Position numbers and translations under genes: made by a program. The notes below the pieces were generated by a model, which was not told the origin of the DNA, did not search any database, and saw only the letters and a program-made list of their open reading frames with translations. Of a stretch of 64,000 nt of DNA, positions 62,701 through 64,000 are shown piece after piece. This stretch comes from Phoronis australis (taxonomy: Eukaryota > Phoronida > Phoronidae), in NCBI GenBank assembly GCA_002633005.1, contig NMRA01000672.1:1-64000 (forward strand), written 5' to 3'. Position 1 is the stretch's first letter, and every line of letters starts with the position of its first letter.

Positions 62701-63400
62701 TAAAATGGCGCCGTGTGTTAACTGCGATGGGCCCACCTGAGCGGCCTACGCATGTTTGATACAACTTTTGTTACCTGATCAAAATGGAGCCATTGCCAAA
62801 CAGGAAGATCTTGTCACTGTTGAAGAGTTGTTCGCCCGTGTCCTTGCGGTACCATGTCATGTTGTACGCCACATTACTCCGCGCCACACACGACAAGACG
62901 GCGTCACGACCTGGGAGTGTTGACGTGTTGTCCGGCTTATTGATTGACGGCGGTGGGTCTGAAAGTTGACGCAAACGTGGTATCAAACCAAATATGATAG
63001 CGTAGGCAATATATTTAGGCTAATGAGAGATTTTGAGTTCATTTAAGCTTAACTTATTGTGAGATAGCTTGATCAATGGTGGTAGACCTGAAATCAATAT
63101 TGAAGCAATGTAAGCCTACACAATTTGTGATACAGGTAACTTCGCACACAGTTAGTACAAGAGAATGTATAGTTAGATGGTGGCGGAACTTAAACAAAGC
63201 AAAAGTTTTAACAAACGATCACTAATTGAAGACCTACCAGTGACGTCCAGGAATGTGGCCTTGGTGTGCCAGCCTGCCTTGCTGGACGCATTACACTTGT
63301 ACATGCCTTCATCGTTTAACCCCGTCTTCTCGATACTGTACGTGGCAACATCGTCCTCACTGAAGTACAACATACATCCATGATCCACTTTCAGCAGATA
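11367..63400 (-). CDS. HMCN1: Hemicentin (fibulin-6 family) gene, 3' part: 60 exons to the stop codon
   Basis: Sixty exons on the minus strand join without a frame break from 63400 to a TAA at 11367-11369, about 3,686 residues. In order they give 28 Ig I-set domains (the first only as its second half), six thrombospondin type-1 repeats, a nidogen G2F domain, nine EGF-like domains with a linker exon after the seventh, and a fibulin C-terminal module ending IAVSAFPF. This is the hemicentin architecture. Hemicentins are very large secreted extracellular-matrix proteins that organise cell and basement-membrane attachments in worms and vertebrates; the role here is inferred from the family. The signal peptide, VWA domain and further Ig domains should lie right of the window. 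All module boundaries are phase-1 introns. The symbol is used for the family; whether this gene is orthologous to HMCN1 or to the HMCN1/HMCN2 ancestor cannot be told here. Confidence 0.95.
12178..12304 (-). CDS. HMCN1: Hemicentin EGF-like domain 9 (last)
   Basis: 127 bp, phase 1 to 2. [39 protein letters not shown]. The sixth cysteine comes from the final exon (LCVLPC). It closely follows the vertebrate last EGF (ECLEQNVHCGPNRMCFN). Confidence 0.95.
12447..12601. mobile_element. Family E element (GGGGCGGATCC...GCCACTG ends)
   Basis: Left end CAGGGGCGGATCCTGGATTT; right end TAAATTCGCCACTG. These imperfect inverted ends resemble a small inverted-repeat element type seen in many animal genomes. 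It lies in the intron before EGF-like 9. Confidence 0.75.
13350..13469 (-). CDS. HMCN1: Hemicentin EGF-like domain 8
   Basis: 120 bp. [39 protein letters not shown]. Six cysteines; Gln replaces the usual second residue (DxNEC kept). Confidence 0.94.
   Translation of the reverse strand, partial: TKTSVCSKESVNTIVRTHEARTGVLVLGVTDWPPTGARV
14444..14551 (-). CDS. HMCN1: Hemicentin linker exon between EGF-like 7 and 8
   Basis: 108 bp, phase 1 to 1. It encodes [37 protein letters not shown]. It is not a full EGF (two cysteines). It matches in place and in its GLE start the long Tyr/Arg-rich linker of vertebrate hemicentin, but is much shorter. The RDSRRDR cluster is basic. Confidence 0.87.
   Translation of the reverse strand, partial: DWRSLKLTQTTRPYVIHGVIGSDVLGVLYSRMANA
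14867..14983 (-). CDS. HMCN1: Hemicentin EGF-like domain 7
   Basis: 117 bp. [40 protein letters not shown]. The donor is GTTAGC, weaker than usual. It pairs with the vertebrate ...GDGKSCAGLE domain just before the linker. Confidence 0.92.
14984..16529 (-). other. Hemicentin intron between EGF-like 6 and 7
   Basis: About 1.5 kb of AT-rich intron. No exon, RNA gene or clear repeat was recognised apart from a short CT run near 15990-16010. Confidence 0.6.
16530..16658 (-). CDS. HMCN1: Hemicentin EGF-like domain 6
   Basis: 129 bp. [38 protein letters not shown]. It pairs with the vertebrate CRYNQIC...CPRGYRSQGVGRPC domain. Confidence 0.94.
16738..16970 (-). mobile_element. Family A element in a hemicentin intron
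   Basis: Reads AGGGCTTGGAATGACCAATG on the + strand at its left and GAGGAAAATTCC at its right. It is the reverse complement of the type seen at 4149. It lies about 80 bp upstream of the EGF-like 6 exon (16530-16658). Confidence 0.85.
17685..17816 (-). CDS. HMCN1: Hemicentin EGF-like domain 5
   Basis: 132 bp. [35 protein letters not shown] and GSCVG. The DQNC and ACREGFTKA features pair with the vertebrate DVNEC...RPDQHC...LCPNGMTKA domain. Confidence 0.93.
18558..18622. repeat. 33-bp direct duplication
   Basis: Two adjacent near-identical copies of ATTATAAACTTGATTTATGG followed by GCTGCTGACTAC, at 18558 and 18591, in a hemicentin intron. Confidence 0.9.
18737..18850 (-). CDS. HMCN1: Hemicentin EGF-like domain 4 (probably extra compared with vertebrates)
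   Basis: 114 bp. [35 protein letters not shown] and VCRG with six cysteines. When I align the EGF series to my memory of the vertebrate order, the neighbours on both sides have partners but this one does not. Confidence 0.93.
19952..20071 (-). CDS. HMCN1: Hemicentin EGF-like domain 3
   Basis: 120 bp. [33 protein letters not shown] and TKCQG. Six cysteines and a calcium-binding start are present. Confidence 0.92.
20527..20661 (-). CDS. HMCN1: Hemicentin EGF-like domain 2
   Basis: 135 bp. [34 protein letters not shown] and LRCQG: six cysteines and the D-x-N-E-C calcium-binding start. It corresponds to the vertebrate second EGF (CHAGQDC...VVRCGSGF). Confidence 0.94.
20950..21022 (-). repeat. 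tRNA-like SINE fragment
   Basis: The minus strand reads AGTGGTAAGAGCACTAGAGG (A-box-like) and, about 25 bp later, GTGGTTCGATTCCCAG (a good B box). The stems do not pair well enough for a working tRNA and there is no clear anticodon loop, so a tRNA-derived SINE or tRNA relic is the best reading. Confidence 0.6.
21594..21776 (-). CDS. HMCN1: Hemicentin EGF-like domain 1 with leader
   Basis: 183 bp. A leader [20 protein letters not shown] precedes a calcium-binding-type [31 protein letters not shown] and DGRTCK. This exon matches the vertebrate SNQCPSGFTLDSVGPFC leader plus first EGF. Confidence 0.94.
22452..22655 (-). CDS. HMCN1: Hemicentin G2F domain, exon 4
   Basis: 204 bp. It encodes [46 protein letters not shown] and [12 protein letters not shown]. 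It closes the beta-barrel and leads in frame to the first EGF exon. Confidence 0.95.
23317..23472 (-). CDS. HMCN1: Hemicentin G2F domain, exon 3
   Basis: 156 bp. It encodes [35 protein letters not shown] and [11 protein letters not shown], matching vertebrate ILQMSHIARGLDSDG and DYIQTGPG. Confidence 0.95.
23898..24035 (-). CDS. HMCN1: Hemicentin G2F domain, exon 2
   Basis: 138 bp. It encodes [36 protein letters not shown] and VQVEFATG. The [13 protein letters not shown] stretch is among the most conserved parts of hemicentin. Confidence 0.95.
24233..24569. mobile_element. Family B element in a hemicentin intron
   Basis: Left end GGTAAAAATTCTCCAGTTTC, right end GCCCCAAATTGGAGAATTTT. It has the family's internal CAAATTTTAGAGAACG next to the right end. 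It lies between the first two G2F exons. Confidence 0.72.
24985..25045 (-). repeat. Second tRNA-like SINE fragment
   Basis: The minus strand has TTAGTAGGATAAGTGTC (weak A box) then GGTCGTGGGTTCATGACCC (B-box-like). It directly abuts the family E element at 25045. Confidence 0.45.
25045..25457. mobile_element. Family E element, longer copy
   Basis: Left end CAGGGGGCGGATCCAGGATT; right end TAAGTCCGCCACTG. The shared inner stretch AGATTTTGCCATCAGACA corresponds to GGATTTTGCCCGTCAAACA in the copy at 12447. It lies in the intron after G2F exon 1. Confidence 0.8.
25561..25707 (-). CDS. HMCN1: Hemicentin G2F domain, exon 1
   Basis: 147 bp, phase 1 to 1. It encodes [20 protein letters not shown] then [15 protein letters not shown] and [12 protein letters not shown]. 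It aligns with the start of the vertebrate hemicentin nidogen-like G2 domain (VIGNINDVEFG...). Confidence 0.88.
25708..28961 (-). other. Longest hemicentin intron in the window
   Basis: About 3.25 kb between TSP1 repeat 6 and the first G2F exon. It contains a family C element at 28002-28214 and AT-rich sequence. No further exon was recognised, and the phases on both sides agree without one. Confidence 0.7.
28002..28214. mobile_element. Family C element (best copy)
   Basis: TACAGTAAAATTTCACTGAT on the left mirrors GCGTGATTTTACAGTA on the right. Inner marks are AAAATTGCCAAAAT and TTTTGTCCTAAATTGGCG. It lies in the longest hemicentin intron. Confidence 0.72.
28962..29126 (-). CDS. HMCN1: Hemicentin thrombospondin type-1 repeat 6
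   Basis: A 165-bp exon, two codons shorter than the other five. It has [32 protein letters not shown] and KCHIQACKG. It is followed by the longest intron in the window (25708-28961) before the G2F domain. Confidence 0.95.
29195..29430. mobile_element. Family C element
   Basis: TACCATAAAATCTCACTAAT...AATTGCCAAAACT on the left and CCCTTAATTGGTGAGATTTT on the right. It is in the intron upstream of TSP1 repeat 6. Confidence 0.68.
30354..30524 (-). CDS. HMCN1: Hemicentin thrombospondin type-1 repeat 5
   Basis: A 171-bp exon. It has [37 protein letters not shown] and [10 protein letters not shown]. Phe replaces the third Trp of the ladder; CTASC is kept. Confidence 0.95.
31199..31369 (-). CDS. 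HMCN1: Hemicentin thrombospondin type-1 repeat 4
   Basis: A 171-bp exon. It has [36 protein letters not shown] and [11 protein letters not shown]. The donor GTTTGT is weaker than its neighbours'. Confidence 0.94.
32516..32686 (-). CDS. HMCN1: Hemicentin thrombospondin type-1 repeat 3
   Basis: A 171-bp exon. It has [37 protein letters not shown] and [11 protein letters not shown], with all six cysteines and CSVTC. Confidence 0.95.
33031..33201 (-). CDS. HMCN1: Hemicentin thrombospondin type-1 repeat 2
   Basis: A 171-bp exon. It has [39 protein letters not shown] and [10 protein letters not shown], with six cysteines, WGSWLSW and CSTTC. Confidence 0.95.
33463..33633 (-). CDS. HMCN1: Hemicentin thrombospondin type-1 repeat 1
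   Basis: A 171-bp exon, phase 1 to 1. It has [26 protein letters not shown] and [12 protein letters not shown]. Six cysteines, a WxxWxxW tryptophan ladder (C-mannosylation type) and CSATC (fit to the CxxS/TC O-fucosylation consensus) are visible. Confidence 0.95.
34002..34271 (-). CDS. HMCN1: Hemicentin Ig domain 28 (last Ig before the TSP1 block)
   Basis: Single exon, 270 bp. It has [37 protein letters not shown] and [17 protein letters not shown]. It ends AVLSVRG and is followed in frame by the first thrombospondin repeat. Confidence 0.94.
34311..34505 (+). pseudogene. Penelope-like element endonuclease fragment (3' end of retroelement)
   Basis: The open frame reads [20 protein letters not shown] then [20 protein letters not shown] and [11 protein letters not shown]. 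The pattern W/F-x-R-x-VKEAI-x-R-x-x-x-PSLNR-x-GG is what I associate with the C-terminal GIY-YIG endonuclease of Penelope-like elements. Only the tail is present and no reverse transcriptase is nearby, so it is a 5'-truncated relic. Downstream CTGATGAAGTCCTCGAGAGG may be its 3' tail. The + orientation is antisense to hemicentin. Confidence 0.72.
35010..35342. mobile_element. Family B element in a hemicentin intron
   Basis: CGGTAAAAATTGTTCAGAAT...CCAAATTTTAGAAATAGG on the left and CCCAAATTTTTGAGACAGTC...GAAGAATTTC on the right. A diverged copy between Ig 27 and Ig 28. Confidence 0.65.
35908..36838 (-). CDS. HMCN1: Hemicentin Ig domain 27 (two exons)
   Basis: Exons 36651-36838 and 35908-35989 join in phase 0 (VIYDSS-KFDQGE). 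It has [39 protein letters not shown] and [17 protein letters not shown]. Confidence 0.92.
37298..37967 (-). CDS. HMCN1: Hemicentin Ig domain 26 (two exons)
   Basis: Exons 37836-37967 and 37298-37429, both 132 bp, join in phase 1 (GTDII-A-PRSNNG). It has [38 protein letters not shown] and [17 protein letters not shown]. The intron is a low-complexity AT-rich tract. Confidence 0.92.
37430..37640. repeat. Low-complexity AT-rich tract
   Basis: Recurring ACAATATTATA, ATATCATA and TACACAATAT words fill most of the intron that splits Ig 26. Likely decayed microsatellite. Confidence 0.8.
38431..38667. mobile_element. Family C element, diverged
   Basis: AAGGTATAATTTTTTTGTCT on the left and TTTCAGTTGTCTGTCGTATC...TTCTACAGTA on the right share the family's layout. 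It lies between Ig 25 and Ig 26. Confidence 0.5.
38759..39034 (-). CDS. HMCN1: Hemicentin Ig domain 25
   Basis: Single exon, 276 bp. It has [39 protein letters not shown] and [17 protein letters not shown]. Confidence 0.94.
39486..40091 (-). CDS. HMCN1: Hemicentin Ig domain 24 (two exons)
   Basis: Exons 39899-40091 and 39486-39568 join in phase 2 inside an Arg codon (IPLA-R-YGHTG). It has [39 protein letters not shown] and [16 protein letters not shown] (CAAACA)n tract lies in its internal intron beside the donor. Confidence 0.92.
39838..39890. repeat. (CAAACA)n microsatellite
   Basis: About six copies of CAAACA (variants CAACAAACA, CAAACC) end immediately before the donor of the first exon of Ig 24. 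Confidence 0.9.
40569..40841 (-). CDS. HMCN1: Hemicentin Ig domain 23
   Basis: Single exon, 273 bp. It starts [18 protein letters not shown] (KP instead of PP), then [20 protein letters not shown] and [17 protein letters not shown]. Confidence 0.94.
41291..41563 (-). CDS. HMCN1: Hemicentin Ig domain 22
   Basis: Single exon, 273 bp. It has [39 protein letters not shown] and [17 protein letters not shown]. Confidence 0.94.
41854..42138 (-). CDS. HMCN1: Hemicentin Ig domain 21
   Basis: Single exon, 285 bp. It has [40 protein letters not shown] and [17 protein letters not shown]. The acceptor is TTTTCAAG. Confidence 0.93.
42559..42787 (-). mobile_element. Family A element in a hemicentin intron
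   Basis: This is the best-preserved copy. AGGGCTTGGAATGACC on the left mirrors GGAAAATTCCAAGCCCT on the right. It includes the shared internal runs AAATAAATAGGCTTG and GGAAATCAAATAAGAGG. It lies between Ig 20 and Ig 21. Confidence 0.88.
43004..43807 (-). CDS. HMCN1: Hemicentin Ig domain 20 (two exons)
   Basis: Exons 43651-43807 and 43004-43128 join in phase 2 ([11 protein letters not shown]). It has [39 protein letters not shown] and [18 protein letters not shown] family C element lies in its internal intron. Confidence 0.92.
43273..43474. mobile_element. Family C element
   Basis: TACGGTAAAATGTCTTCAAT...TAATGGCCAAAGT on the left and AAATTTCACTTGTCTTAAAT followed by TGGCGAGAG...CTGTAC on the right. 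It lies in the intron that splits Ig 20. Confidence 0.65.
44380..44667 (-). CDS. HMCN1: Hemicentin Ig domain 19
   Basis: Single exon, 288 bp. It has [40 protein letters not shown] and [17 protein letters not shown]. It carries an acidic loop DLDDYENIE between the C and E strands. Confidence 0.94.
45384..45455. repeat. Family F interspersed repeat, copy 1
   Basis: CTATTCAAATCCCAACTGGT, then TTGTGGTTGGAAAATGAGAT and GTAGCA. It is similar to 55213-55285. Confidence 0.6.
45501..45742. mobile_element. Small inverted-repeat element with GGGC(A/C)TGTTCCAA ends
   Basis: The left end GGGCATGTTCCAA is the reverse complement of the right end TTGGAACAGGCCC apart from one base. The right end stops about 40 bp before the 3' end of the Ig 18 exon (45782). 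Confidence 0.7.
45782..46060 (-). CDS. HMCN1: Hemicentin Ig domain 18
   Basis: Single exon, 279 bp. It has [40 protein letters not shown] and [17 protein letters not shown]. Confidence 0.94.
46483..46758 (-). CDS. HMCN1: Hemicentin Ig domain 17
   Basis: Single exon, 276 bp. It has [39 protein letters not shown] and [17 protein letters not shown]. The donor is GTTGGT, weaker than most of its neighbours. Confidence 0.93.
47144..47425 (-). CDS. HMCN1: Hemicentin Ig domain 16
   Basis: Single exon, 282 bp. It has [40 protein letters not shown] and [17 protein letters not shown] (Phe for the corner Tyr). A family A repeat begins about 12 bp upstream of the acceptor. Confidence 0.94.
47438..47670 (-). 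mobile_element. Family A element abutting the acceptor of Ig 16
   Basis: A diverged copy that starts AAGGCTTGCAATGACTAATG and ends near AAAAGAGGAAAGCTCAG. Its left end is only about 12 bp upstream of the acceptor of the Ig 16 exon (47144-47425). The branch-point region of that intron must therefore lie largely in the element. Confidence 0.8.
48383..48667 (-). CDS. HMCN1: Hemicentin Ig domain 15
   Basis: Single exon, 285 bp. It has [40 protein letters not shown] and [17 protein letters not shown]. It is very close to domains 14 and 16. Confidence 0.94.
49059..49340 (-). CDS. HMCN1: Hemicentin Ig domain 14
   Basis: Single exon, 282 bp. It has [40 protein letters not shown] and [16 protein letters not shown]. 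First full member of the closely similar group 14-19. Confidence 0.93.
49927..50597 (-). CDS. HMCN1: Hemicentin Ig domain 13 with a chimeric second exon
   Basis: Exon 50460-50597 gives a normal first half ([39 protein letters not shown]). Exon 49927-50139 starts [25 protein letters not shown], which resembles a domain N-terminus, and then passes straight to [20 protein letters not shown] and [15 protein letters not shown]. The joined domain is therefore about 20-25 residues longer than its neighbours. Both junctions keep the frame in phase 1. Confidence 0.85.
50995..51282 (-). CDS. HMCN1: Hemicentin Ig domain 12
   Basis: Single exon, 288 bp. It starts [14 protein letters not shown] instead of the usual PP pair, and has [20 protein letters not shown] and [17 protein letters not shown]. 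The donor is GTAAGT after EVAVQG. Confidence 0.93.
51568..52597 (-). CDS. HMCN1: Hemicentin Ig domain 11 with CX5C insert (two exons)
   Basis: Exons 52465-52597 and 51568-51743 join in phase 2 inside the conserved Trp codon (TG-G). Before the A' strand there is an acidic segment [18 protein letters not shown] with two extra cysteines. The rest is standard: [20 protein letters not shown] and [16 protein letters not shown]. Confidence 0.9.
52661..52743. mobile_element. Palindromic element, family D copy
   Basis: GGTAACTGTC...ATTTTGAGAACCAGTTT pairs with AAACTGGTTCTCAGGACAT...CTACC. A shortened copy in the intron just upstream of the Ig 11 first exon. Confidence 0.75.
52892..53167 (-). CDS. HMCN1: Hemicentin Ig domain 10
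   Basis: Single exon, 276 bp, phase 1 to 1. It has [39 protein letters not shown] and [17 protein letters not shown]. The acceptor is TTTACAG and the donor GTAAGT. Confidence 0.93.
53556..53837 (-). CDS. HMCN1: Hemicentin Ig domain 9
   Basis: Single exon, phase 1 to 1, 282 bp. It has [38 protein letters not shown] and [16 protein letters not shown]. The donor is the weaker GTGTGT. Confidence 0.92.
54304..55600 (-). CDS. HMCN1: Hemicentin Ig domain 8 (two exons)
   Basis: Exons 55433-55600 and 54304-54408 join in phase 1 (QLETG-N-LIISKV). It has [32 protein letters not shown] and [16 protein letters not shown]. Trp replaces the tyrosine-corner Tyr. The ~1-kb intron holds a family B element. 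Confidence 0.9.
54515..54840. mobile_element. Family B element in a hemicentin intron
   Basis: The left part GAAAAATTATTTTGCTCAAG matches the copies at 9698 and 35010. The right end is ACTGTCCCAAACTGGAGAAA. It lies inside the intron that splits Ig 8. Confidence 0.68.
55213..55285. repeat. Family F interspersed repeat, copy 2
   Basis: CTATTGCAATCCCAACTAGT, then TTGTATGATGGGAAATGAGA and TGCAGCA. It is similar to 45384-45455 in the same orientation. Confidence 0.6.
56021..56780 (-). CDS. HMCN1: Hemicentin Ig domain 7 (two exons)
   Basis: Exons 56662-56780 and 56021-56180 join in phase 0 right after MIQWTK. The first has [10 protein letters not shown] and [13 protein letters not shown]; the second has [20 protein letters not shown] and [16 protein letters not shown]. 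Confidence 0.92.
57060..57450. mobile_element. Family B element in a hemicentin intron
   Basis: ACGGTAAACATGCACC...GGGACAGTTTCTACAAC on the left and CTGTCCCAAACTGGAGAATA on the right. The interior TTTGTCGTTGATCGTAATTC is close to the copy at 9698. It lies downstream of Ig 6. Confidence 0.72.
57540..57818 (-). CDS. HMCN1: Hemicentin Ig domain 6
   Basis: Single exon, phase 1 to 1, 279 bp. It has [32 protein letters not shown] and [15 protein letters not shown], and ends LNVQ at GTAAGT. Confidence 0.93.
58637..59072 (-). CDS. HMCN1: Hemicentin Ig domain 5 (two exons)
   Basis: Exons 58887-59072 and 58637-58726 join in phase 1 (LLIR-N-IQKEHGG). It has [31 protein letters not shown] and [16 protein letters not shown]. 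His replaces the usual Asp of the tyrosine-corner motif. Confidence 0.92.
59642..60671 (-). CDS. HMCN1: Hemicentin Ig domain 4 (two exons)
   Basis: Exons 60547-60671 and 59642-59786 join in phase 0 after KGELM. The first has [29 protein letters not shown]; the second starts [19 protein letters not shown] and has [14 protein letters not shown]. It ends LEVG at GTGAGT. Confidence 0.92.
60785..60885. mobile_element. Palindromic element, family D copy
   Basis: GGTAATAGTCAC...GTTTTGAGAACCAGTATTCT pairs with ATCAAACTGGTTCTTAAAATC...GACTGTAG. It lies in the hemicentin intron between Ig 3 and Ig 4. Confidence 0.72.
61379..61398. repeat. Short (CA)n microsatellite
   Basis: A run of CACACACACACACACG in the intron downstream of Ig 3. 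Confidence 0.9.
61533..61781 (-). CDS. HMCN1: Hemicentin Ig domain 3
   Basis: Single exon, phase 1 to 1. It shows [20 protein letters not shown] and [16 protein letters not shown]. The acceptor is TTTCCAG and the donor GTATGC. It starts KPVVTIT rather than the PPxI form common in this protein. Confidence 0.9.
62278..62958 (-). CDS. HMCN1: Hemicentin Ig domain 2 (two exons)
   Basis: Exons 62775-62958 and 62278-62369 are joined in phase 2 inside an Arg codon (SILI-R-NAQ). The first has [17 protein letters not shown] and NMTWYRKD; the second has [16 protein letters not shown]. All I-set hallmark residues are present. Confidence 0.92.
63238..63400 (-). CDS. HMCN1: Hemicentin Ig domain 1 of window (second half)
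   Basis: Acceptor CTTAACTAAG, phase 0 start, phase 1 end at GTAGGT. It encodes [20 protein letters not shown] then the tyrosine corner [15 protein letters not shown]. The half carrying the first Cys and Trp must be in an exon beyond position 64000. Confidence 0.85.
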
Positions 63401-64000
63401 CTTAGTTAAGAAATGTCAAAGACATAGATACCAACTGTCTACAACACTAGGGTAATTTGCATTTATCAAGCATACAATATTGGCAACAAGCGCAATTTTA
63501 TTAAATTTGTTAAATTTCTCCACAAAAGTGAAGATTAAGAACGTTTTAGTCTATTACACGGTCACATGGATTGTAGTGTGTAGATGTCACAAAGTAGCAT
63601 TACTCAGAAATTATCGAGCATTCAAAAACGATTATGGGAGGACTATTAGCATGCATTGGAATCAACGACATTTTTAGTTAAATAGATCTACAGCTTCACA
63701 TCTCTGTATTCAGACCCATGTAGATCTTTGATATTCTGCTTACTTCTTTCCTAAATCTGCGCTAACTTTTTTGTAATAAGCAATAAAAAATCTGATTCAA
63801 CATAGGTGAGAACTAATTTTGATGGCGTTAGACACAAGAGTCATTTCAACACTGCAAGACAGCAATTCAGTAAGTTAAATTAGTCGTCAAAATTGATAAA
63901 ATTGGTCTCAACTTGTTCCTTACTCTGGTGAGAAGTGATTTTGTTTTTCCTCAAGACAGTGCGTGGTGAATAAAATGACACATCGCGACAAAACAACTAG
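63401..64000 (-). other. Intron at the window's right edge
   Basis: No Cys/Trp-bearing Ig first half is visible on the minus strand here. The missing half of Ig 1 must be further right. I see nothing else in this stretch. Confidence 0.6.

Noticed and set aside
63401-64000. Search for the first half of Ig domain 1
   Set aside because: No minus-strand segment with a Cys...Trp pair and suitable splice sites was found; it must be outside the window.

Overview
The window is animal nuclear DNA with spliceosomal GT-AG introns. It holds parts of two convergent (tail-to-tail) multi-exon genes and many small interspersed repeats. The gene families (hemicentin, ABHD16A), moderately short introns, AT-rich non-coding DNA, a Penelope-like retroelement scrap, tRNA-derived SINE-like pieces and several families of small inverted-repeat elements fit an invertebrate, perhaps a marine deuterostome or a lophotrochozoan. 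The sequence alone does not let me name the species.

Left part, + strand (345-7958): nine exons encode the C-terminal ~288 residues of an ABHD16A-like alpha/beta-hydrolase (phosphatidylserine lipase family). They include the nucleophile elbow SWSIGG, the acid motif RRTTDE and the terminal catalytic His in STHC. Upstream exons lie left of the window. The last exon sits in a three-copy, ~90-bp tandem duplication that creates two usable-looking terminal exons. Then 7959-11366 is intergenic, with repeats and the hemicentin 3' end.

Rest of the window, - strand (63400 down to 11367): 60 exons of a hemicentin (fibulin-6 family) gene, all GT-AG and all phase-compatible, encode about 3,686 residues (hand count) up to the natural stop. 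In protein order they give 28 Ig I-set domains (the first only as its second half), six thrombospondin type-1 repeats, a four-exon nidogen G2F beta-barrel, nine EGF-like domains with one non-EGF linker exon, and the fibulin-type C-terminal module ending IAVSAFPF. The N-terminal part (expected signal peptide, VWA domain and further Ig domains) lies right of the window. Every boundary between modules is a phase-1 intron. Eleven Ig domains also carry an internal intron, in all three phases and at varied positions.

I saw no evidence of a wholly new system. The points most worth following are the duplicated ABHD16A terminal exon, an apparently chimeric Ig exon in hemicentin (49927-50139), an acidic CX5C insert in another Ig domain, a probable extra EGF exon, and several repeat families. 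One of these repeat families always lies in the same orientation relative to host transcription and twice ends within 20 bp of a splice acceptor.
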